A DNA stretch of 64,000 nt, taken from positions 27,803-91,802 of the forward strand of contig JAOPWC010000179.1 in NCBI GenBank assembly GCA_025965895.1, written 5' to 3'. Below, in pieces: positions 48,900 through 57,562 of the stretch; the first letter of the stretch is position 1; every line of letters starts with the position of its first letter. The stretch comes from Mycobacterium sp. (GTDB lineage: Bacteria > Actinomycetota > Actinomycetes > Mycobacteriales > Mycobacteriaceae). Made by a program: the position numbers and the translations under genes. Below the pieces are notes generated by a model. It was not told the DNA's origin, did not search any database, and was given only the letters and a program-made list of their open reading frames with translations.

Positions 48900-49948
48900 T
48901 GAAGACCAACCGCGATACGCGCCGCCACGCCGACCGGCGCCGTGATCCGGAAAGGCGACGGCCGGACCGGCACGATCGCGCCGGCCGCCCGGTTGCGCGT
49001 CGGACTGCGGAACCGCCGAGCCGCACACGGCGGGCACCGCGGGCCAAGGGCGCACAAGAGCGCGACACACGGCCCGTGCGCTCTGCCCCGCAGACCACTC
49101 CGGTCCGCCGCCCGGCCCGGCCCACCAGCACGAGTCAGGCCAAGGCTAGAGCAAAGGCACGAAAGGCCAAGGCGCCGAGGGCGATACGGGCTCCTTTGCG
49201 CGAGCGGATCATCGCGAAGTTGGCGACGATGGACCTGCGGCCGCAGACGTTGGCGGCGAAGGTGCCGTTCGTGGTTCTGGTGATCGGCTCGCTAGGTCTC
49301 GGGCTCGGCGCCACGCTGTGGCTGTCGACCGACTCCGCCGAACGTTCGTATCAGCTCAGCACCGCCCGGGGGACCACGCGCGCGCTGAGCCAGCAGAAGG
49401 AATCGCTTGAGCGCGACGTGCTGGAGGCGCAGTCGGCGCCCGCGCTCGCCGAAGCCGCCCGCAGCCTCGGCATGATCCCGTCCCGGGACACCGCACACCT
49501 CGTGCAGGACCCCGCCGGAAACTGGATTGTCGTCGGCCAGCCCAAGCCGGCGGCAGGCGCGCCACCGCCTCCGCTGAACAGCAAGCTGCCCGATCCGACG
49601 CCGGCTCCGAAGCCGGTGAATCGCACGGAGGTGCCCGTCCGGCTTCCCGCACCGGGGGCCACGCCGCCCGCCGCGCCGGGGGCCACGCCGCCAGCCGCAC
49701 CGGCGGGGCCGGAGGTGATGGTCCGCACCCCCGCGCCCGACGCCGTCCAGGCGCCGGGCGCGGCGCCGGGTCCCGTCCCCGTGCAGGCGCCGGGCGCGGC
49801 GCCGGGTCCCGTCCCCGACCAGGCCCCGGCGCCTGTCCAAGCCCTGCCGCCACCCGACGCGCCGCAACCGACAAATCCGCCGACTCCGCCCGTCGGGGGA
49901 GAACAATTCACCGGCGTGGCACCCCAGACAGCCGGTCCGCCGACGTGA
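48899..49948 (+). CDS. ftsL: FtsL-like division protein with proline-rich tail
   Basis: The 349-residue protein has a very basic cytosolic N terminus (about residues 1-110), one membrane helix (KVPFVVLVIGSLGLGLGATLWL, about 121-141), and a short coiled coil (TRALSQQKESLERDVLEAQ) followed by ARSLGMIPSRDTAHLV, the FtsL/DivIC pattern. The rest is a Pro/Ala-rich external tail. Position between rsmH and pbpB is that of ftsL, and Rv2164c has been reported as the mycobacterial FtsL. The ATG overlaps the rsmH stop (TGATG), the stop overlaps pbpB (GTGA). Confidence 0.85.
   Translation: MKTNRDTRRHADRRRDPERRRPDRHDRAGRPVARRTAEPPSRTRRAPRAKGAQERDTRPVRSAPQTTPVRRPARPTSTSQAKARAKARKAKAPRAIRAPLRERIIAKLATMDLRPQTLAAKVPFVVLVIGSLGLGLGATLWLSTDSAERSYQLSTARGTTRALSQQKESLERDVLEAQSAPALAEAARSLGMIPSRDTAHLVQDPAGNWIVVGQPKPAAGAPPPPLNSKLPDPTPAPKPVNRTEVPVRLPAPGATPPAAPGATPPAAPAGPEVMVRTPAPDAVQAPGAAPGPVPVQAPGAAPGPVPDQAPAPVQALPPPDAPQPTNPPTPPVGGEQFTGVAPQTAGPPT
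49748..49819. repeat. Two 36-bp direct repeats in the ftsL-like gene
   Basis: Units begin at 49748 and 49784 and are nearly identical for 36 bases. They encode QAPGAAPGPVP twice in the proline-rich tail, in frame. A shorter repeat encoding GATPPAAP precedes them at about 49660-49700. Confidence 0.85.
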
Positions 49949-51900
49949 GCCGCGGCGATCGTTCCCGGGATGGCCGGGGACGACCCGCGCGGCGCGGTGG
50001 CCGGGGGGCGGCAGGCAAGCGCCCGGCAACGCAGGAGCATCAGGGCGGCCGCTCGGCGCGCGCCCGTCGCACGCGCCCGATCGTGGAAGCCACCGCACCA
50101 GGGGCGTCCTTCGCCGGTCGGCACCGCGCGGGCAACGCCGTCATCTTCGTGGTGCTGATCGTCGCGGCCGCGCAGTTGTTCAACCTGCAGGTGCCGAGGG
50201 CCGCAGGCCTGCGGGCAGAAGCCGCCGGCCAGCTGAAGGTCACCGACATCGAAAAGGCGGTGCGCGGCAGCATCATCGACCGTAATGGCCACAAACTCGC
50301 GTTCACGATCGAGGCCCGTGCGCTGACCTTCCAGCCGGTCAAGATCGGCAAGCAACTTGCCGACGCGAAGCAGAAGAACCCCGACGCGCCGGATCCGCAG
50401 CAGCGGCTGCACGACATCGCCGCCGAGGTGGCGTCGCGGCTGGGCAATCATCCCGACTTCCCTACGGCGCTCAAGAAGCTGCAGAGCAATGAGACGTTCG
50501 TCTACCTGGCGCGTGCCGTGGACCCCGCGATTGCGACGGCGATCACCACAAAGTTCCCGGAGGTCGGCGCCGAACGTCAGGATCTGCGCCAGTACCCGGG
50601 TGGTTCACTGGCCGCCAACATCGTCGGTGGCATCGACTGGGATGGCCACGGGTTGCTCGGGCTCGAGGATGCGCTCGACGGCGTTCTGGCCGGCACCGAC
50701 GGCGCTGTCACCTATGACCGGGGCTCCGACGGCGTGGTGATTCCGGGCAGCTACCGCAACCGCCACGACGCGGTCAACGGCGCCACCGCCGAGCTGACCC
50801 TTGACGACGACATCCAGTTCTACGTGCAGCAGCAGGTACAGCAGGCCAAGGATCTGTCCGGGGCGCGAAACGTCTCCGCCGTGGTGCTTGACGCCGCGAC
50901 GGCTGAGGTGCTGGCGATGGCCAACGACAACACCTTCGACCCCTCCCAGGACATCGGCCGACAAGGCGACAAGCAGCTGGGGAACCTGACGGTGTCGTCG
51001 CCTTTCGAGCCCGGATCGGTCAACAAGATCGTGACCGCATCTTCGATCATCGAATTCGGGCTGTCCAACCCCGACGAGGTGTTGTCCGTGCCCGGCTCGA
51101 TCAACATGGGCGGCGTCAACGTCCACGACGCCTGGAACCACGGTGTGATGCCCTACACGACCACAGGAGTGTTCGGAAAGTCCTCCAACGTCGGCACATT
51201 GATGCTGGCACAGCGGGTGGGCCCGGAGCGCTACGCCGACATGCTGACCAAGTTCGGGCTCGGCCAGCGCACCGGCGTGGGACTGCCCGGCGAAAGCTCG
51301 GGACTGGTACCCCCGATCGACCAGTGGTCGGGCAGCACGTTCTCCAACCTGCCCATCGGCCAAGGGCTTTCGATGACCCTGCTCCAGATGACAGGGATGT
51401 ACCAGACCATCGCCAACGACGGCCTGCGCATTCCGCCGCGCATCATCAAATCGATCACCACCGCCGACGGAAAACGCACCGAAGAGCGACGCCCCGAAGG
51501 GATCCGGGTGGTGTCCCCGCAGACGGCGCAGACGGTGCGGAACATGCTGCGCGCCGTCGTGCAGCGCGACCCGATGGGCTACCAGCAGGGGACCGGCCCA
51601 CAGGCGGCGGTCGACGGCTACCAGATCTCGGGCAAGACGGGCACCGCACAGCAGATCAACCCCGGCTGCGGCTGCTATTTCGACAACGTCTACTGGATCA
51701 CGTTCGCCGGCGTGGCCACTACAGACGATCCGCGCTACGTCGTCGGGATCATGATGGACAATCCGCAGCGCGCCGCCGACGGAAAGCCGGGCTCGTCGGC
51801 CGCACCGCTGTTCCACAACATCGCGTCCTGGCTGCTGCAGCGCGAGAACATCCCGCTCTCGCCGGATCCCGGACCGGCGCTGACGCTGCAAGCGACCTGA
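49945..51900 (+). CDS. pbpB: Septal peptidoglycan transpeptidase (PBP3/FtsI)
   Basis: PbpB cross-links septal peptidoglycan and works with FtsW. The 651-residue class B protein has a basic N terminus, one membrane helix (AVIFVVLIVAAAQLFNL, about 64-80), the dimerisation domain starting VRGSIIDRNGHKLA, and the transpeptidase domain with active-site FEPGSVNKIV (Ser358), KSSN and KTGTAQ. Mycobacterial length and the extra loop with CGCYF near the active site agree with Rv2163c. The GTG shares GTGA with the ftsL-like stop. In M. tuberculosis a PE_PGRS gene and three others follow; here murE comes after 71 bases. Confidence 0.96.
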   Translation: MSRGDRSRDGRGRPARRGGRGAAGKRPATQEHQGGRSARARRTRPIVEATAPGASFAGRHRAGNAVIFVVLIVAAAQLFNLQVPRAAGLRAEAAGQLKVTDIEKAVRGSIIDRNGHKLAFTIEARALTFQPVKIGKQLADAKQKNPDAPDPQQRLHDIAAEVASRLGNHPDFPTALKKLQSNETFVYLARAVDPAIATAITTKFPEVGAERQDLRQYPGGSLAANIVGGIDWDGHGLLGLEDALDGVLAGTDGAVTYDRGSDGVVIPGSYRNRHDAVNGATAELTLDDDIQFYVQQQVQQAKDLSGARNVSAVVLDAATAEVLAMANDNTFDPSQDIGRQGDKQLGNLTVSSPFEPGSVNKIVTASSIIEFGLSNPDEVLSVPGSINMGGVNVHDAWNHGVMPYTTTGVFGKSSNVGTLMLAQRVGPERYADMLTKFGLGQRTGVGLPGESSGLVPPIDQWSGSTFSNLPIGQGLSMTLLQMTGMYQTIANDGLRIPPRIIKSITTADGKRTEERRPEGIRVVSPQTAQTVRNMLRAVVQRDPMGYQQGTGPQAAVDGYQISGKTGTAQQINPGCGCYFDNVYWITFAGVATTDDPRYVVGIMMDNPQRAADGKPGSSAAPLFHNIASWLLQRENIPLSPDPGPALTLQAT

Positions 51901-51971
51901 TCAGCCGCTGATAAGCCAGGACCCGGCCGGTAGTGTGTCATCGCCAAGGAGCCGGACGGAGGTGATCAGGG

Positions 51972-53507
51972 GTGTCGGTGACCCTGCGGCCCGCGTCGCC
52001 CGCGGGCCTGCGGCTGGGGGTACTGGCCGCGGGCATCGGCGCCGCGCCCGCTGACAGGACCGAGCTGCCTGCGATCACCGTGACCGGTGTGACTTTGCGG
52101 GCGCAGGACGCGCTGCCCGGCGACCTGTTCGCCGCCCTGCCCGGAACCCGCACCCACGGCGCACGCTTCGCCGCGCAGGCGATCGCGGGCGGCGCGGTAG
52201 CGATCCTCACCGACGCGGCCGGGACCATGGCGCTTCCCCCCATCAGCGGGATTCCGGTGCTGCTGCATCCGGCGCCGCGCGACGTGCTCGGCGCGGCGGC
52301 TGCGGCAGTGTATGGGGACCCGTCGGCGAAGCTCAGCCTCGTGGGCGTCACCGGCACGTCGGGCAAGACCACGACCACTTACCTGGTGGAGGCCGGCCTT
52401 CGGGCAGCGGGACGGCGCGCAGGATTGATCGGCACGGTTGGCATCCGTATCGATGGAGTCGACCAGCCCAGCGCGCTGACCACGCCCGAAGCCCCCGAGC
52501 TGCAGGCGCTGCTGGCGGTAATGGTCGACCACGGCGTCGACACCGTGGTGATGGAGGTGTCCAGTCACGCGCTGGCGCTGGGCCGGGTCGACGGCACGCG
52601 GTACGCCGTCGCCGGCTTCACCAACCTGTCGCGCGACCACCTCGACTTCCATCCGACGATGGGCGACTACTTCGACGCCAAAGCGCGGTTGTTCGACCCA
52701 AACTCCGCACTGCGTGCCGGCACCGCGGTGATCTGCGTCGACGACGCGGCCGGAGCCGAAATGGCCTCTCTGGCAACCGAACCGGTCACGGTGAGCGCGG
52801 CGGGCCACGATGCCGCCTGGCGGGCGGTAGACCCGCACCCTGTCTCCGGCGGGGCACAAGATTTCGTCGCAATCGACCCCCGCGGCGGGCGGCACGACCT
52901 ATCGATCGGCCTGCCAGGGGACTACAACATCGCCAACGCCCTTCTGGCCGTCGCGATTCTGGACGCGGTCGGCGTGACGCCCGAGCAGGGGGCCTCCGCC
53001 ATGCGAGACGCGCAGGTGCCGGGCCGGCTCGAGGCCGTCGACCGTGGGCAGGGCTTCCTGGCGCTGGTCGACTACGCGCACAAGCCGGGCGCGCTGCAGG
53101 CCGTCCTGGAAACGCTGCGCGCACAAAGCAGTGGCCGGCTGGCGGTGGTGTTCGGCGCCGGCGGAAACCGCGACCCCGGCAAAAGGGCGACGATGGGCCG
53201 GATCGCCGCGGAGCTGGCCGACCTGGTGGTGATCACCGACGACAACCCGCGCGATGAGGACCCCGCCGCGATCCGCGCCGCGATCCTCACCGGGACCGCC
53301 GGTTCCGGCGGTCGGGCCGACGTCGTCGAGGTGGGAGACCGACGGGCTGCCATCGACCGTGCCGTCGGCTGGGCCCGTCCCGGCGACGTCGTGCTGATCG
53401 CGGGCAAGGGCCACGAGACCGGGCAGACCGCGGCCGGCGTCACTCGGCCGTTCGACGACCGCGCCGAGCTGGCCGCGGCACTGACCGCGATACGGTCCGG
53501 CGCGTGA
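51972..53507 (+). CDS. murE: UDP-MurNAc-tripeptide synthetase (meso-diaminopimelate adding)
   Basis: MurE adds meso-diaminopimelate to UDP-MurNAc-L-Ala-D-Glu in the cytosol. The 511-residue Mur ligase has the ATP P-loop VTGTSGKTTTTYLV, the carbamylated-lysine region DYFDAKARLF, NLSRDHLDFH, and the specificity motif TDDNPRDED, where DNPR marks the mDAP enzyme. The GTG start follows GGAGGTGATC. The stop overlaps murF by four bases (GTGA). Confidence 0.97.
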   Translation: MSVTLRPASPAGLRLGVLAAGIGAAPADRTELPAITVTGVTLRAQDALPGDLFAALPGTRTHGARFAAQAIAGGAVAILTDAAGTMALPPISGIPVLLHPAPRDVLGAAAAAVYGDPSAKLSLVGVTGTSGKTTTTYLVEAGLRAAGRRAGLIGTVGIRIDGVDQPSALTTPEAPELQALLAVMVDHGVDTVVMEVSSHALALGRVDGTRYAVAGFTNLSRDHLDFHPTMGDYFDAKARLFDPNSALRAGTAVICVDDAAGAEMASLATEPVTVSAAGHDAAWRAVDPHPVSGGAQDFVAIDPRGGRHDLSIGLPGDYNIANALLAVAILDAVGVTPEQGASAMRDAQVPGRLEAVDRGQGFLALVDYAHKPGALQAVLETLRAQSSGRLAVVFGAGGNRDPGKRATMGRIAAELADLVVITDDNPRDEDPAAIRAAILTGTAGSGGRADVVEVGDRRAAIDRAVGWARPGDVVLIAGKGHETGQTAAGVTRPFDDRAELAAALTAIRSGA

Positions 53508-55018
53508 TCGACCTGACCGTCGCCCAGGTCGCCGAGATCGTCGGCGGAGGGCTGAGCGACATCTCGGCCGCCGACGCCGCGCGGCTGCACATCACCGGAA
53601 CGGTCGAGTTCGACTCCCGCAAGATCACCCCCGGCGGGCTGTTCCTGGCGCTGCCCGGCGCGCGGGCCGACGGTCACGACCATGCGGCAGCGGCCGTCGA
53701 GGCGGGCGCCGTTGCGGTGCTGGCCGCCCGGCCGGTCGGGGTGCCAGCGATCGTCGTCGAGCCACTGGGAGACGTCGACACCGGCGCCGGCGTGCTCGAG
53801 CCCGACACGGACGGCTCCGGTGCCGCGGTGCTCGCCGCGCTGGCGAAGCTGGCGGCGGCCGTCGCCGCCGAACTAGTGGCCGGCGGGCTGACGATCATCG
53901 GGATCACCGGGTCATCGGGCAAGACGTCGACCAAGGACCTGATCGCCGCGGTGCTGGCGCCGCTGGGCGAGGTAGTGGCACCGCCCGGCTCGTTCAACAA
54001 CGAGCTCGGCCACCCTTGGACCGTATTGCGGGCGACCCCTGACACCGACTTCCTGGTGCTCGAGATGTCGGCGCGCCGGCCCGGCAACATCGCGGCCCTG
54101 GCGGCCATCGCCCCGCCGTCGATAGCCGTCGTGCTCAACGTCGGCACCGCTCACCTCGGCGAGTTCGGCTCGCGGGAAGCGATCGCGACAACGAAAGCCG
54201 AACTCCCGCAGGCTGTGTCATCATCCGGAGCGGTGATTCTCAATGCCGACGATGCGGCCGTTGCCGCGATGGCCGACAAGACCGCCGCAAGAGTGGTGCG
54301 GGTGAGCCGCTCTCACCGAGAGGACATCTGGGCCGGCGGGGTGCGGCTCGATGAGCTGGCCCGACCCAGCTTCACGATGCATGCCGGCGACCTCGAGGTG
54401 TCCGTCAGCCTGGCCGTTCACGGCGACCACCAGGTCACGAATGCGCTGTGCGCGGCGGCGGTCGCGTTGGAATGCGGGGCCAGCGGAGAGCTGGTCGCGG
54501 GCGCACTCGCCGCAGCGGCACCGGTGTCGCGGCACCGCATGCAGGTGACCACCCGGCCCGACGGCGTCACCGTGATCAACGACGCGTACAACGCCAATCC
54601 CGACTCGATGCGGGCCGGGTTGAAGGCATTGGCCTGGATGGCTCAGCACGGCGGCCGCCGCCGCAGCTGGGCAGTGCTCGGCGAGATGGCCGAGCTCGGC
54701 GACGACGCGATTACCGAGCACGACCGCATCGGCCGCCTGGCCGTGCGATTAGATGTGTCACGACTCATCGTCGTGGGAACCGGGAGGTCAATGCGCGCCA
54801 TGCAGCACGGAGCGGTCATGGAGGGGTCGTGGGGGGGCGAGGCGACCATGGTTGCCGATGCCGACGCCGCGCTGGCCCTGCTGGCTGCCGAATTGGGCGC
54901 CGACGACGTGGTTCTTGTCAAGGCGTCGAACTCTGCCGGCCTCGGCGAACTTGCCGAGGCGTTGACCGACGCTGAGCCGCGCGCGCGAAGAGCAGGAGGC
55001 GGAGCCCCCACCGCATGA
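53504..55018 (+). CDS. murF: UDP-MurNAc-tripeptide:D-alanyl-D-alanine ligase
   Basis: MurF completes the pentapeptide by adding D-Ala-D-Ala. The 504-residue protein shows the N-terminal substrate domain (EFDSRKITPGGLFLALPG), the P-loop ITGSSGKTSTKDL, SFNNELGHPWTVL, EMSARRPGNI, NVGTAHLGEFGS, and VINDAYNANPDSM in the C-terminal domain. GTG start within the murE stop (GTGA); its stop overlaps mraY (ATGA). The tail after residue 490 (ARRAGGGAPTA) is poorly conserved. Confidence 0.97.
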   Translation: MIDLTVAQVAEIVGGGLSDISAADAARLHITGTVEFDSRKITPGGLFLALPGARADGHDHAAAAVEAGAVAVLAARPVGVPAIVVEPLGDVDTGAGVLEPDTDGSGAAVLAALAKLAAAVAAELVAGGLTIIGITGSSGKTSTKDLIAAVLAPLGEVVAPPGSFNNELGHPWTVLRATPDTDFLVLEMSARRPGNIAALAAIAPPSIAVVLNVGTAHLGEFGSREAIATTKAELPQAVSSSGAVILNADDAAVAAMADKTAARVVRVSRSHREDIWAGGVRLDELARPSFTMHAGDLEVSVSLAVHGDHQVTNALCAAAVALECGASGELVAGALAAAAPVSRHRMQVTTRPDGVTVINDAYNANPDSMRAGLKALAWMAQHGGRRRSWAVLGEMAELGDDAITEHDRIGRLAVRLDVSRLIVVGTGRSMRAMQHGAVMEGSWGGEATMVADADAALALLAAELGADDVVLVKASNSAGLGELAEALTDAEPRARRAGGGAPTA

Positions 55019-56094
55019 GGCAAATACTCATCGCCGTCGGCATCGCGCTGATGGTGTCGATCCTGGTGACCCCGGCGCTGATCAGCCTGTTCACCCGGCA
55101 GGGCTTCGGCCACGAAATCCGCGCCGACGGGCCGCCCAGCCATAAGACCAAGCGCGGCACCCCGTCGATGGGCGGCGTCGCAATTGTCGCCGGCATCTGG
55201 GCGGGCTACCTCGGCACCCACCTCGTCGGCATCGCGTTTCACGCCGACGGCCCGTCAGCCTCCGGGCTGCTGGTACTCGGGCTCGCGACCGCGCTCGGCA
55301 CCGTCGGGTTCGTCGACGACATGATCAAGATCCGCAAGGCGCGCAACCTCGGCCTGAACAAGACCGCCAAGGCGGTGGGCCAGATTCTCGCCGCGGTGGC
55401 GTTCGGCGTGCTTGTTCTGCGGTTCCGCAACTCCGACGGGCTGACCCCGGCCGGCGCGCAGCTGTCGTACGTGCGCGAAATCGCCACCGTCACGCTCGCG
55501 CCCGCGCTGTTCGTGATGTTCTGCGTGGTGCTGGTCAGCGCCTGGTCCAACGCGGTCAACTTCACCGACGGCCTGGACGGGCTGGCCGCAGGTTGTATGG
55601 CGATGGTGACCGCCGCGTACGTCATCATCACGTTCTGGCAGTACCGCAACGCCTGCTCGACCGCCCCCGGCCTGGGCTGCTACAACGTGCGCGATCCGCT
55701 GGATCTCGCGTTGATCGCCGCGGCCACCGCCGGCGCCTGCGTCGGCTTTCTGTGGTGGAACGCCGCGCCGGCCAAGATCTTCATGGGTGACACCGGCTCA
55801 CTGGCCCTCGGCGGCATCATCGCCGGGCTGTCGGTCACCAGCCGCACCGAGATTTTGGCCGTAGTGCTCGGCGCCCTGTTCGTCGCCGAGATCACGTCGG
55901 TGGTCGTGCAGATCCTGGCTTTCCGCACCACGGGTCGGCGCGTGTTCCGCATGGCGCCGTTCCACCATCACTTCGAGCTTGTGGGCTGGGCGGAGACAAC
56001 GGTGATCATCCGGTTCTGGCTGCTGACCGCCATCGCCTGCGGGCTGGGGGTGGCGCTGTTCTACGGTGAGTGGCTCGCCGTGATCGGTGACTGA
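55015..56094 (+). CDS. mraY: Phospho-MurNAc-pentapeptide translocase
   Basis: MraY links phospho-MurNAc-pentapeptide to undecaprenyl phosphate, forming lipid I at the inner membrane. The 359-residue protein has ten helices and the conserved cytosolic loops DGPPSHKTKRGTPSMGG, VDDMIKI, NFTDGLDGLAAG, MGDTGSLALGG and APFHHHFELVGW, holding the catalytic Asp residues and the HHH motif that tunicamycin-like inhibitors contact. The ATG overlaps the murF stop by four bases. Confidence 0.97.
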   Translation: MRQILIAVGIALMVSILVTPALISLFTRQGFGHEIRADGPPSHKTKRGTPSMGGVAIVAGIWAGYLGTHLVGIAFHADGPSASGLLVLGLATALGTVGFVDDMIKIRKARNLGLNKTAKAVGQILAAVAFGVLVLRFRNSDGLTPAGAQLSYVREIATVTLAPALFVMFCVVLVSAWSNAVNFTDGLDGLAAGCMAMVTAAYVIITFWQYRNACSTAPGLGCYNVRDPLDLALIAAATAGACVGFLWWNAAPAKIFMGDTGSLALGGIIAGLSVTSRTEILAVVLGALFVAEITSVVVQILAFRTTGRRVFRMAPFHHHFELVGWAETTVIIRFWLLTAIACGLGVALFYGEWLAVIGD

Positions 56095-56095
56095 G

Positions 56096-57556
56096 ATGGC
56101 AGGCCACGGGAACCCGCCGCTGCTCCCAGGCAAGCACGTGCTGGTGGCCGGTGCCCGTGTCACCGGGCGGGCGGTGATCGCGGCGCTGGCGCCGCTGGGC
56201 GCAGTCGTCACGGTGTGCGACGACGATCCCACCGCGCTGCGGGAGTATCAGCACACGGCGGTGCTGACACCGACTGAGGCCGCGGCCCGAATCGCCGAGT
56301 TCGATCTCGTCGTCACCAGCCCCGGTTTCCCGCCGACCGCCCCAGTGCTGGTGGTGGCCGCGGCGGCCGAGGTTCCGGTGTGGGGCGACGTCGAGCTGGC
56401 GTGGCGGTTGGATGCCTCCGGACGGTACGGGCCACCGCGGCGCTGGCTTGTGATCACCGGCACCAACGGCAAGACCACGACGACGTCGATGCTGCACGCG
56501 ATGCTGGTGGCGGGCGGCCGGCGCAGTGTGTTGTGCGGCAACATCGGTGCTCCGGTGCTCGGCGTGCTGGACCAGCCGGCCGAGCTGCTGGCCGTTGAGC
56601 TGTCCAGTTTCCAGCTGCATTGGGCGCCGTCGCTACGGCCCGAGGCCGGTGTGGTACTCAATGTCGCCGAAGACCACCTGGACTGGCACGGCTCGTTCGC
56701 CGCCTACGCCCAGGCCAAGGCACGGGCGCTCACCGGCCGGGTCGCGGTGGCCGGCGTCGACGACCCCGTCGCCGCGCGGCTGCTCCACGACGCCCTCGCG
56801 CCGGTGCAGGTGGGTTTCCGGCTCGGCGAGCCGGAGGCGGGGGAGTTGGGGGTGAAAGACGGGATGTTGGTCGACCGGGCGTTTGCCGACGACCTGGCGC
56901 TGGCGCCCGTGTCGGGGATCCCGGTTGCCGGCCCGGTCGGCGTGCTCGACGCACTTGCCGCCGCCGCCGTGGCCCGTGCCGTCGACGTGCCGCCCGACGC
57001 GATCGCCGAGGCGCTGGCGTCGTTTCACGTCGGGCGGCACCGCGCGGAACTTGTCGCCGTGGTGGACGGTGTTGCCTACGTCGACGACTCCAAGGCCACC
57101 AACCCGCACGCCGCACAGGCGTCGATCGCCGCATACCCCCGGGTGATCTGGGTCGCCGGCGGCTTGCTGAAGGGCGCATCGGTGGACGAGACGGTCGCCC
57201 GGATAGCGAATCACCTGGTCGCAGCCGTGCTGATCGGCCGGGACCGCGGTGCGGTCGCGAACGCGTTAGCGCGACACGCCCCAGATGTCCCCGTCGTCAC
57301 GGTTGTGACGCGAGAGGATGCTGTGGTGCAAGAGACTGATGAGTCTTCTGTGGCTGGTGTGACTCGTATGGTCAATGTGGCCAGCGGGACGGTCGGCGAC
57401 CGAGTGATGGCCGAGGTCATCGACGTCGCGCAGGGTCTGGCGCGCCCTGGTGACACCGTGCTGCTGGCCCCGGCCGGGGCGTCGTTCGACCAATTCACCG
57501 GTTACGCCGACCGGGGCGACGCGTTCGCTGCGGCGGTGCGTGCCAGCGCCAGGTAG
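56096..57556 (+). CDS. murD: UDP-MurNAc-L-alanine:D-glutamate ligase
   Basis: MurD adds D-glutamate to UDP-MurNAc-L-Ala. The 486-residue protein has the N-terminal Rossmann loop VLVAGARVTGRAV, the P-loop ITGTNGKTTTTSML, ELSSFQLHW, NVAEDHLDWH and YVDDSKATNPHA, with APAGASFDQFTGYADRG near the end. I chose ATG 56096, one base after the mraY stop, which gives the same length as the M. tuberculosis enzyme; a GTG at 56087 would overlap mraY by eight bases and add three residues. Confidence 0.96.
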   Translation: MAGHGNPPLLPGKHVLVAGARVTGRAVIAALAPLGAVVTVCDDDPTALREYQHTAVLTPTEAAARIAEFDLVVTSPGFPPTAPVLVVAAAAEVPVWGDVELAWRLDASGRYGPPRRWLVITGTNGKTTTTSMLHAMLVAGGRRSVLCGNIGAPVLGVLDQPAELLAVELSSFQLHWAPSLRPEAGVVLNVAEDHLDWHGSFAAYAQAKARALTGRVAVAGVDDPVAARLLHDALAPVQVGFRLGEPEAGELGVKDGMLVDRAFADDLALAPVSGIPVAGPVGVLDALAAAAVARAVDVPPDAIAEALASFHVGRHRAELVAVVDGVAYVDDSKATNPHAAQASIAAYPRVIWVAGGLLKGASVDETVARIANHLVAAVLIGRDRGAVANALARHAPDVPVVTVVTREDAVVQETDESSVAGVTRMVNVASGTVGDRVMAEVIDVAQGLARPGDTVLLAPAGASFDQFTGYADRGDAFAAAVRASAR

Positions 57557-57562
57557 TCGCCG

